A DNA stretch of 64,000 nucleotides from Streptomyces olivochromogenes (GTDB taxonomy: Bacteria; Actinomycetota; Actinomycetes; Streptomycetales; Streptomycetaceae). The position numbers and the translations under genes were made by a program. Where the stretch lies: NCBI RefSeq assembly GCF_001514115.1, contig NZ_KQ948457.1:373829-437828 (forward strand). The letters are read 5' to 3'. Under the pieces are notes generated by a model. The model made no database searches. It was not told the DNA's origin and saw only the letters and a program-made list of their open reading frames with translations. Positions 54,739-62,195 of the stretch are shown here, one piece after another; position 1 is the stretch's first letter, and the number at the start of each line of letters is the position of its first letter.

Positions 54739-55692
54739 GTGCAGCGCTGGCGTGGCTTGGAGGACATCCCCGAGGACTGGGGGCGCAGCGTCGTCACCAT
54801 CGGTTCCTACGACGGGGTGCACCGCGGACACCAGCTGATCATCAAGCATGCCGTGGACCGCGCCCGTGAGCTGGGCGTTCCCTCCGTCGTGGTGACCTTC
54901 GACCCGCACCCGAGCGAGGTCGTGCGCCCCGGCAGCCACCCCCCGCTGCTCGCCCCGCACCACCGCCGCGCCGAGTTGTGCGCCGATCTGGGTGTGGACG
55001 CGCTGCTCATCCTCCCCTTCACCACCGAGTTCTCGAAGCTGTCGCCCGCCGACTTCGTGGCCAAGGTCCTCGTCGACAAGCTGCACGCCAAGGCCGTCGT
55101 CGAGGGCCCGAACTTCCGTTTCGGCCACAAGGCAGCCGGCAATGTCGACTTCCTGCGTGAGCAGGGCGAGACGTACGACTTCGACGTCGAGGTGGTGGAG
55201 CTGTACGTGAGCGGTTCCGCCGGGGGCGGCCAGCCGTTCTCCTCGACCCTGACCCGGCGGCTGGTCGCCGAGGGCGATGTCGAGGGCGCGCGCGAGATCC
55301 TGGGCCGCCCGCACCGCGTCGAGGGGATCGTCGTTCGCGGCGCCCAGCGCGGCCGCGAGCTCGGCTTCCCCACCGCCAACGTCGAGACCCTCCCGCACAC
55401 CGCGATCCCCGCCGACGGCGTCTACGCCGGCTGGCTGCACGTCGAGGGCGAGGCGATGCCCGCCGCGATCTCCGTCGGCACGAACCCGCAGTTCGACGGC
55501 ACAGAGCGCACGGTGGAGGCGTACGCCATCGACCGCGTCGGCCTCGACCTGTACGGCCTGCACGTCGCCGTCGACTTCCTCGCCTACGTCCGCGGCATGG
55601 CCAAGTTCGACTCCATCGAGGCGCTGCTGGAAGCCATCGCCGACGACGTGAAGCGCTCGCGCGAGCTGATCGAGGCGTACGACGGGGAGTGA
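54739..55692 (+). CDS. ribF: Bifunctional riboflavin kinase / FAD synthetase
   Basis: A 317-residue two-domain enzyme making FMN and FAD. The N-terminal adenylyltransferase has SYDGVHRGHQLII, VVTFDPHPSEVVRPG and VVEGPNFRFGHKAAG. The C-terminal kinase domain begins at VEGIVVRGAQRGRELGFPTANV, with IPADGVYAGWL. GTG 54739 follows AAGGAG eight bases upstream and gives the usual N-terminus (QRWRGLEDIPEDWG); the longer frame is shadow sequence overlapping the fusion-protein gene. A strong terminator follows. Confidence 0.95.
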   Translation: MQRWRGLEDIPEDWGRSVVTIGSYDGVHRGHQLIIKHAVDRARELGVPSVVVTFDPHPSEVVRPGSHPPLLAPHHRRAELCADLGVDALLILPFTTEFSKLSPADFVAKVLVDKLHAKAVVEGPNFRFGHKAAGNVDFLREQGETYDFDVEVVELYVSGSAGGGQPFSSTLTRRLVAEGDVEGAREILGRPHRVEGIVVRGAQRGRELGFPTANVETLPHTAIPADGVYAGWLHVEGEAMPAAISVGTNPQFDGTERTVEAYAIDRVGLDLYGLHVAVDFLAYVRGMAKFDSIEALLEAIADDVKRSRELIEAYDGE

Positions 55693-55707
55693 CTCGTCGT
55701 ACGGGGC

Positions 55708-55747
55708 AGGGGCGCCGGTGCTCTCAAAGGCACCGGGCGCCCCTTTT
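55708..55747 (+). terminator. Terminator of ribF with U-tract
   Basis: AGGGGCGCCGGTGC pairs with GCACCGGGCGCCCCT, with one bulged base and an 8-nt loop, followed by TTTT (55744-55747). It lies 15 bases after the stop. Confidence 0.9.
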
Positions 55748-55854
55748 CACGTACTGAGCGTCCAGCGTCGCGCCGCCTGCTTCACGTACTGAGCGTCCAG
55801 CGTCGCGCCGCCTGCTTCACGTACTGAGTGCCCGTCCCGCGCCGCCCGCTTCAC
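55746..55854. repeat. 35-bp tandem repeats at the 3' end of the transporter operon
   Basis: Units starting TTCACGTACTGAGCG begin at 55746 and 55781 (35-bp period, identical), a third diverging unit begins at 55816, and a fourth partial unit (TTCACGTACCGAG) at 55850 forms the stop region of the last ATPase gene. It looks like stepwise duplication of that gene's 3' end. Confidence 0.9.
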
Positions 55855-56861
55855 GTACCGAGCCGTGCCCAGTGGCACGCCACCTGTGCCTCGCCGCCGC
55901 CGTTCAGTACCTCCAGGTCCTCGCCCCGGCACGCGTCCGCGACGCCCGCCCGCTCGGCCTCTCCGCTCGCCAGGATCTGACAGCGCGCGTGGAAGCGGCA
56001 GCCGGCGGGGATGCGGGAGGGGTCCGGGGGTTCGCCGGTGAGGACCACCGGCTCGCCCGGAGCCTCCGGGAGGACGGACAACAGGGCCTGGGTGTACGGA
56101 TGCCGGGGCGCGGTCAGGACCTGCTCCACCTCGCCGGTCTCCACGATCCGGCCCAGGTACATCACCGCGACCCGGTCGGCGATGTTCCACGCCAGCCCCA
56201 GGTCGTGGGTCACCACCAGGGCGGACAGGCCGAGTTCGGTGCGCAGCCGCAGGAGCAGGGCGAGGATCTCGCCGCGTACCGACGCGTCGAGGGAGGCCAC
56301 CGGCTCGTCGGCGACGATGAGTTCGGGCTCCAGGACCAGCGCGCCCGCGATGACGACGCGCTGGCGCTGGCCGCCGGACAGCTCGTGCGGGTAGCGCAGG
56401 AAGAAGCGCTCCGGCGGGCGCAGACCGGCCCGGGAGAGGGCTTCGGCGACCGCCGCCCGCTCGTCGCCGCCGTACCTGTGGATGCGCAGCCCCTCGGCCA
56501 CCGCGTCGTACACCGTGTGCCGGGGGTTGAGCGAGCCGCTGGGATCCTGCAGGACCAGCTGGACGCGCTTGCGGTAGGCCTTGAGGGCGCGTGCGGAGTA
56601 GTCGAGCGGCGCCCCGTCGAAGGTCACGCGGCCGTCGGTCGGCGGGACCAGACCGAGCAGGGAGCGGGCCAGCGTCGTCTTGCCGCAGCCCGACTCGCCG
56701 ACCAGGGCGACGATCTCGCCGGGGCGGATGGCGAGGTCGACCCCGTCGACGGCACGCGCGCGGGCGGCGCCGTGACGTCCGGGGAAGGCGATGTGCAGAC
56801 CCTCGGCCCGGAGCAGGGGAGCCGCGGTCACGGGGGTCGAGGTCACAGGGGTGGTGGTCAT
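55851..56861 (-). CDS. Peptide-type ABC transporter ATPase (DppF/OppF)
   Basis: A 336-residue ABC ATPase. Walker A is VGESGCGKTTLARSLLG, the Q-loop lies in QLVLQDPSGSLNPRH, the signature is LSGGQRQRVVIAGAL and Walker B is PELIVADEPVASLD. The C-terminal oligopeptide-transporter extension carries the CRFHARCQ cysteine motif seen in many OppF/DppD proteins. ATG 56861 overlaps the DppD-like stop by four bases. Its 3' end has been duplicated into the tandem repeat downstream. It would energise import with its DppD-like partner; the substrate is unknown. Confidence 0.93.
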   Translation of the reverse strand: MTTTPVTSTPVTAAPLLRAEGLHIAFPGRHGAARARAVDGVDLAIRPGEIVALVGESGCGKTTLARSLLGLVPPTDGRVTFDGAPLDYSARALKAYRKRVQLVLQDPSGSLNPRHTVYDAVAEGLRIHRYGGDERAAVAEALSRAGLRPPERFFLRYPHELSGGQRQRVVIAGALVLEPELIVADEPVASLDASVRGEILALLLRLRTELGLSALVVTHDLGLAWNIADRVAVMYLGRIVETGEVEQVLTAPRHPYTQALLSVLPEAPGEPVVLTGEPPDPSRIPAGCRFHARCQILASGEAERAGVADACRGEDLEVLNGGGEAQVACHWARLGT

Positions 56862-57877
56862 GGGGCGCTGCTCCTGGCTTCTTCCGCCGGGGTGCCCGGC
56901 TCGTGGACGGTCGCGCCGGCGTGCACACAGGCGGCCCACCGCCCCGCACCCGCCTCCCGCAGTGCCTGATCCTCGGTGGCACAGCTGTCCAGCGCCACCG
57001 CGCAGCGGGGGTGGAACGTACAGCCGGACGGCAGCGCCGACGGGTCCGGTGGATCGCCCGGCAGCCCGCGCGGCGCGAACCGCGAGGCGGCGTCGCCGAT
57101 GCGCGGGAACGCCGCCGACAGCGCCTTGCCGTACGGGTGCCGGGCCGCCTCGTACACCTGCCGGGCCGGGCCCTCCTCGACGACACGGCCCGCGTACATC
57201 ACCGCGAGCCGGTCGCAGGTGTCGGCGAGGACGGCGAGGTCGTGGCTGATCATGATCAGGCCCAACTCCTGCTCGGCGACGAGCTGTTCGATCAGGCGCA
57301 GGATCTGGGCCTGGATCATCACGTCGAGGGCCGTGGTCGGTTCGTCGGCGATGACGAGCCGGGGGTCGCAGGCCAGGGCCATGGCGATCATGACGCGCTG
57401 ACGCTGGCCGCCGGACAGCTCGTGCGGGTAGGCGTTCGCTCGGGCGGCGGGCAGACCCACGTGCTCCAGCAGTTCGCCGGTCTTCTTCTTCGCGCCCGCC
57501 GGGGTCGCCTTCTTGTGGAGCAGGATCGGCTCGGCGATCTGGTCGCCGATGCGGTGCACGGCGTTGAGGGAGTGCATCGCGCCCTGGAAGACGATCGAGG
57601 CGCCCGCCCAGCGCACCGCCCGCACCCGCCCCCACTTCATCGTCAGCACGTCCTCGCCGCCGAGCAGGATCTCCCCGCTCGTACGGGTGCCCGTGGGCAG
57701 CAGTCGCAGCAGCGCGAGCGCCAGCGTGGACTTGCCGCAGCCGGACTCGCCCGCGATACCGAGCTTCTGGCCCGCGTCGAGGGAGAGGTCCACGCCGCGC
57801 ACGGCGGCCGCCCCGCCCGCGTACGTCACCTCGAGGTTCCTGACCTCCAGCAGAGGCCGCTTCGTCGGAGTGCTCAT
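56858..57877 (-). CDS. Peptide-type ABC transporter ATPase (DppD/OppD)
   Basis: A 339-residue ABC ATPase. Walker A is AGESGCGKSTLALALL, the signature is ELSGGQRQRVMIAMAL, and Walker B is PRLVIADEPTTALD. The C-terminal extension has CTFHPRCAVALDSC. The Q-loop region IVFQGAMHSLNAVHRIGDQI is typical of DppD. ATG 57877 overlaps the DppC-like stop by four bases (ATGA). Confidence 0.93.
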   Translation of the reverse strand: MSTPTKRPLLEVRNLEVTYAGGAAAVRGVDLSLDAGQKLGIAGESGCGKSTLALALLRLLPTGTRTSGEILLGGEDVLTMKWGRVRAVRWAGASIVFQGAMHSLNAVHRIGDQIAEPILLHKKATPAGAKKKTGELLEHVGLPAARANAYPHELSGGQRQRVMIAMALACDPRLVIADEPTTALDVMIQAQILRLIEQLVAEQELGLIMISHDLAVLADTCDRLAVMYAGRVVEEGPARQVYEAARHPYGKALSAAFPRIGDAASRFAPRGLPGDPPDPSALPSGCTFHPRCAVALDSCATEDQALREAGAGRWAACVHAGATVHEPGTPAEEARSSAP

Positions 57878-58824
57878 CGGGTCACCCCCAGCTTGGGGTT
57901 GAGGACCGACTCGACCGCGCGTCCGCACAGCGTGAACGCCAGCGCCACCACCGCGATCGCGACCCCCGGCGGCACCAGGTACCACCACTTGCCCGCGCTG
58001 ACCGCGCCCGCCTCCCGCGCGTCCTGGAGCAGGCCGCCCCAGGACACGACCGTCGGATCGCCGAGCCCGAGGAAGGCGAGGGTCGCCTCGGCGAGGATCG
58101 CGGAGGAGATGATCAGGGTGGTCTGCGCCAGCACCAGCGGCATCACATTGGGCAGCACGTGCCGGGACATGATGTGCCAGTGCCCGCCCCCGAGCGCCTT
58201 CGCCCGCTCGATGTAGGGCCGTGACTCCACGGCGAGGGTCTGCGCCCGCACCAGACGGGCCGTCGTCGGCCAGGTGGTGACACCGATCGCCAGGATGATC
58301 GTGCCGATCGAACGGGACATCACGGTCATCAGCGCGATCGCGAGCACCAGCGTCGGCATCACCAGGAACCAGTCCGTGATCCGCATGATCACGGTCGCGT
58401 ACCAGCCGCGGAAGTGGCCCGCGGTGATCCCGATGAGCGCGCCGATCGCGACGGAGAGCACGGCCGCGAGCAGCCCGACGAGCAGCGAGACCCGGGCACC
58501 CCACACCACGAGTCCGAGCAGATTGCGCCCGAACTGGTCGGTGCCGAGCGGGAATCGGGCGCTGGGGCTCTCCATCGGGCCGCCCGGCGCGCCGGTCACG
58601 CTCTGCACGTCGGAGCCGACGGTCAGCGGCGCGGTCAGGGCGATCAGCGCGAAGAGGGAGAGGGCGGCCAGTCCGAAGACGCCCGCCCGGTGGGTGCGGT
58701 ACTGCCGCCAGAAGCGGACGGCGGAGTGGCGGCGGCGCTGCCAGGCGAGGGTGCGCGGGCCGACTGTGGCCACCTGCGGGGTTGCTTCGGTCGTCATCGG
58801 CCCGTCCGACTCGGTCGTGGTCAT
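57874..58824 (-). CDS. Peptide-type ABC transporter permease (DppC)
   Basis: A 316-residue permease with a hydrophilic N-terminus, a first helix GVFGLAALSLFALIALTAPL, the periplasmic FPLGTDQFGRNLLGLVVWGAR motif and about five more helices. The EAA-like loop includes YIERAKALGGGHWHIMSRHV. ATG 58824 overlaps the DppB-like stop; an internal ATG nine codons later is possible. It forms the channel with DppB. Confidence 0.93.
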   Translation of the reverse strand: MTTTESDGPMTTEATPQVATVGPRTLAWQRRRHSAVRFWRQYRTHRAGVFGLAALSLFALIALTAPLTVGSDVQSVTGAPGGPMESPSARFPLGTDQFGRNLLGLVVWGARVSLLVGLLAAVLSVAIGALIGITAGHFRGWYATVIMRITDWFLVMPTLVLAIALMTVMSRSIGTIILAIGVTTWPTTARLVRAQTLAVESRPYIERAKALGGGHWHIMSRHVLPNVMPLVLAQTTLIISSAILAEATLAFLGLGDPTVVSWGGLLQDAREAGAVSAGKWWYLVPPGVAIAVVALAFTLCGRAVESVLNPKLGVTR

Positions 58825-59888
58825 CGGCCCACCCGTGGGTCCAGCAGCGGATAGATCAGATCGGCCAGGGTGTTCATCACGATCACCGCCGAGGCGAAGA
58901 CGAAGAACAGCCCCTGGACCAGCGGCAGATCGGGCACGCTCAGCGCCTGGTAGAAGAGCCCGCCCAGGCCCGGCCAGGAGAAGACGGTCTCGACGAGGAT
59001 CACTCCCGCGACCGTCCGGCCCAGGTTGATGAAGATGAGGGTGACGGTCGGCAGCAGCGCGTTCGGCACGGCATGCCGACGGCGGACGAGATCGTCCCGA
59101 AGGCCCTTCGCGCGCGCCGTCGTCAGATAGTCGCTGCCCATCTCGTCGAGCAGCGCCGAGCGCGTGACCAGCAGGGTCTGCCCGTATTCGACGGCGACCA
59201 GCGTCACCACCGGCAGGATCAGATGGTGGGCGACGTCGAGGACGTACGCGAAGCCCTCCTTGCCCCCCGACTCCATGCCGCCGGTCGGGAACAGGCCCGG
59301 GATCGGCCCCATGCCCACCGAGAAGACGATGATGAGCAGCAGACCGAGCCAGAAGGACGGGATCGAGTACAGCGTCAGGGCCAGACCGGTGTTGAGGCGG
59401 TCGCTCGTGCCGCCGGCCCGCCAGGCGGAGCGGGTGCCGAGGAAGATGCCGAGCGCGGTGTACAGGACGAACGCCGTGCCGGTGAGCAGGAGGGTGTTCG
59501 GCAGCGCTTCGGAGATCTTGTCGATGACGGGGGCCCGGAACTGGTACGAGGTGCCCAGGTCGCCGGTGAGGGCCTTGCCGCAGTAGTCGGTGAACTGCTG
59601 CCACAGCGGCAGGTCGAGCCCGAACTCCTCGCGGTAGTGGGCGAGTTGTCCGGCAGAGACCTGGCGGCCGCCCGTCATGTACTTCACCGGATCGCCGGGG
59701 ATGAGCCGGAAGAGGAAGAAGCTGGTGACGAGGACGGCCAGCAGCGAGACGGCCGCGCCGCCCAACTTGCCCGCCACATACCGCAGATACGCGGTGGTGG
59801 TGCGCGCCCGTGGCCCGCGGACCGACGGCCCGGCCTGGGCCGGACCGTCGGTCGCCTCGACCAGCGAGGGTGTTGCCTCAGCGGTCAT
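58821..59888 (-). CDS. Peptide-type ABC transporter permease (DppB)
   Basis: A 355-residue permease. The first helix, GAAVSLLAVLVTSFFLFRLIP, is followed by the conserved PGDPVKYMTGG loop, DLGTSYQFRAPV, and the EAA-like loop YLTTARAKGLRDDLVRRRHAV. Five to six helices in total. The protein starts with an Arg/Pro-rich cytoplasmic tail of about 40 residues. It lies 93 bases after the binding-protein gene. Confidence 0.93.
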   Translation of the reverse strand: MTAEATPSLVEATDGPAQAGPSVRGPRARTTTAYLRYVAGKLGGAAVSLLAVLVTSFFLFRLIPGDPVKYMTGGRQVSAGQLAHYREEFGLDLPLWQQFTDYCGKALTGDLGTSYQFRAPVIDKISEALPNTLLLTGTAFVLYTALGIFLGTRSAWRAGGTSDRLNTGLALTLYSIPSFWLGLLLIIVFSVGMGPIPGLFPTGGMESGGKEGFAYVLDVAHHLILPVVTLVAVEYGQTLLVTRSALLDEMGSDYLTTARAKGLRDDLVRRRHAVPNALLPTVTLIFINLGRTVAGVILVETVFSWPGLGGLFYQALSVPDLPLVQGLFFVFASAVIVMNTLADLIYPLLDPRVGR

Positions 59889-59981
59889 GAACTACTCATT
59901 CGCTCGTACGTTCATGGGGTGCCCGTGGATGTCGGGAGACGGGTGTCGGGGCGGGGAACGGGGGACGGCGGACGGGGAGGG

Positions 59982-61865
59982 CTACTCGCGGTCCTCGGCC
60001 GTGGCGCGGCGTCGCATCGCGAAGAACGCCCCGACGCCCACGAGAGCGACGACGCCCGCGACGATGCCGATGATGACGCCCGTCGAGCTCGAACCGTCGG
60101 AGGACGCACCGGAGGCGTCGGCCGGAACCGCCGACCACCAGCTCCAGTAACCGTCCTGGCCGTAGATGTTGCCCGCGGCCTTGGGCATCGTCTCGATGGA
60201 CTTGATCTGGTCGGTGCGGTAGGCCTCGACCGCGTTCGGGTACGCCATGACGTTCATGTACCCGGTGTCGTAGAGCCGCGACTCCATCTGCTTGACGAGG
60301 TCCGCCCGCTTGGCGGTGTCGTACTCGGCGAGCTGCTGGTCGTACAGCTCGTCGTACTTCTTGTCGCAGATGAAGTTGTCCGTCGCGCCCGTGTCCTTGG
60401 GAGTGGCGGGCAGCGCCCCGCAGGTGTGGATGGACAGCACGAAGTCCGGGTCCGGGTTGACGGACCAGCCGTCGAAGGCCAGGTCGTACTTGCCGGCCAG
60501 CCAGGGGTCGGTCACGTTGTCGAGGCAGTTGAGCGTGACGCCGATGCCGAGCTTGCCGAACCACTCCTTCACGTACTGCCCGACCGCCTTGTCGTTCGGG
60601 TCGGTGGCGTGACAGAGGATCCGGTAGTCGATCGGCTTGCCGTTCTTCTCGACGCGCTTGCCGTCGGCGTTCTTCTTGTAGCCCGCCGCGTCGAGGAGCT
60701 GTGCCGCCTTGGCCGGGTCGTACGCGAGCTCCTGGCTCGCCGACGGCTTCCAGTGATACGTGGAGAAGCGCGGCGGGATGTATCCCGCGCCCTCGACGGC
60801 GTGGCCCTGGAAGACCTTGTCGATGAGGGTCTTCCGGTCGATCGCCATGAAGAGCGCCTGGCGCACCTTCTGGTTCAGCAGCGACTCGGCGCCGTCACCG
60901 AAGTGCTTGCCGTCCTTGGCCTGGGCGCCGGGGTTGGTGGCGAGGGCGTAGAAGCGACGGCCCGGAGCGTCGTTGACCTTGATGTTCGGTTCGCCCTTGA
61001 GGGACGCCGCCTGGGCGGGGGTCAGCGCGGGGGAGCCCGCGACGAAGGAGACCTCGCCCTTGCGCAGGGCGGCCACCGCGGCGTCCTGGTCCTTGAAGTA
61101 CTTGAAGACCAGCTCGTCGAACTTGGGGGCGCCGCGCCAGAAGGTCTTGTTCGGCTTCAGCCGCACATAGCTGTCGGCCTTGTAGGCGGTCAGGACGAAC
61201 GGCCCGTTGCCGACGATCGGGAAGCTCTGGTCGTTGTTGAACTTCGAGAAGTCCTTGACCTTCTCCCAGATGTGCTGGGGGACGATCGGCACATCGAGCG
61301 CGCCCATCGTGGCCTGCGGCTTCTTCAGCTCGATGACGAGCTGGGTGGGGCTCGGGGCGGTGACCTTCCTGAAGTTGGTGACGAAGCTGCCGTTGGCGGT
61401 GGCCGCGCCCTGGTCCGTCATCATCTTGTTGAACGTCCACGCCGCGTCCTGGGCGGTGGCCTGCTGTCCGTCCGACCACTTGGAGTTCGAGCGGATCGTG
61501 TAGGTCCAGGTGAGCTTGTCGGCGGACGGCTCCCACTTGGTGGCAAGGCCCGGGACGGTGTGGTTGTCCGCGGGGTCGTAGTTGGTCAGGTACTCGTACA
61601 TGAGCCGGTGGATGCTCGTACTGAGCAGGCGCGAGGCCAGGAAGGGGCTCAGCGAGTCGACGCTCTGCGCGACCGCGACGGTGAGGACCTTCTTGCCCTC
61701 CTTCTTGCTCTCCGTGGCCTGCTGGCTCCCCTTGGCCTGAGCCTGCTGCGGGGCCGGGTTGAGCGGTGTCGCGAGACCCGCGGTCAGGGTGAGCGCGGCG
61801 GCGCCTGCGGCGGCGAGGAGCCGGAGGCGCAGACGTCCTCTGTTGGGCTGATCGTGTCTGTTCAT
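59982..61865 (-). CDS. Peptide-type ABC transporter binding protein with C-terminal membrane anchor
   Basis: A 627-residue family 5 solute-binding protein (DppA/OppA type). The signal peptide LRLRLLAAAGAAALTLTAGL has no lipobox Cys. The mature protein has TWTYTIRSNSKWSDGQQATA, LYAL-like ligand loops and NPDPDFVLSIHTCGALP with a Cys. The last 40 residues form a Ser-rich linker, a single membrane helix GVIIGIVAGVVALVGVGAFF and MRRRATAEDRE, so it is tethered by its C-terminus instead of lipid. ATG 61865 follows GAGGT at good spacing; earlier starts (61886, 61895) lack one. First gene of the operon. Ligand unknown. Confidence 0.9.
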   Translation of the reverse strand: MNRHDQPNRGRLRLRLLAAAGAAALTLTAGLATPLNPAPQQAQAKGSQQATESKKEGKKVLTVAVAQSVDSLSPFLASRLLSTSIHRLMYEYLTNYDPADNHTVPGLATKWEPSADKLTWTYTIRSNSKWSDGQQATAQDAAWTFNKMMTDQGAATANGSFVTNFRKVTAPSPTQLVIELKKPQATMGALDVPIVPQHIWEKVKDFSKFNNDQSFPIVGNGPFVLTAYKADSYVRLKPNKTFWRGAPKFDELVFKYFKDQDAAVAALRKGEVSFVAGSPALTPAQAASLKGEPNIKVNDAPGRRFYALATNPGAQAKDGKHFGDGAESLLNQKVRQALFMAIDRKTLIDKVFQGHAVEGAGYIPPRFSTYHWKPSASQELAYDPAKAAQLLDAAGYKKNADGKRVEKNGKPIDYRILCHATDPNDKAVGQYVKEWFGKLGIGVTLNCLDNVTDPWLAGKYDLAFDGWSVNPDPDFVLSIHTCGALPATPKDTGATDNFICDKKYDELYDQQLAEYDTAKRADLVKQMESRLYDTGYMNVMAYPNAVEAYRTDQIKSIETMPKAAGNIYGQDGYWSWWSAVPADASGASSDGSSSTGVIIGIVAGVVALVGVGAFFAMRRRATAEDRE

Positions 61866-62195
61866 GGGTCGGTGACCTCGCGTCATCGCTCGCACGGGGA
61901 TGGCTGGTTGACCTACTGGATCAGGGTGATCGGGGGACGCCGGCGGGATTGATGTGTGTGTCTATCAGCGGCGGTCTCGGCGCGTCAACGGCGCGTGGAC
62001 CCCGTGTGGCCTGCGGAAATAACGAGTTGGCGCGTATTTTTCGCTCATTGGTTCAGACCGGTGAAGCCCTCCTGGCCAGGGGGTGACGCCCTGTTTCGTG
62101 CCTGGACACGCGAAGGCCCGCACCCTGGGGGAAGGGTGCGGGCCTCGGCGAGAAACGGTGCCCCTGAAGGGCCCGATCGGGTTACTGATGTCTGG
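61866..62195. other. Intergenic region with transporter promoter
   Basis: No gene seen. The stretch 62030-62060 (AATAACGAGTTGGCGCGTAT and TTTTTCGCTC) is unusually AT-rich for this genome and is the likeliest place for the minus-strand promoter of the transporter operon. A terminator for the MinD-like gene occupies 62114-62145. Confidence 0.5.
62114..62145 (-). terminator. Terminator of the MinD-like gene
   Basis: Perfect 13-bp stem AGGCCCGCACCCT (62114-62126) / AGGGTGCGGGCCT (62133-62145) with a 6-nt loop, about 50 bases beyond the stop codon on the minus strand. Confidence 0.85.

Noticed and set aside
55746..55854. Possible CRISPR array from regularly spaced repeats
   Set aside because: The 35-bp units are directly adjacent without unique spacers and extend into the 3' end of a gene; no cas gene is present.
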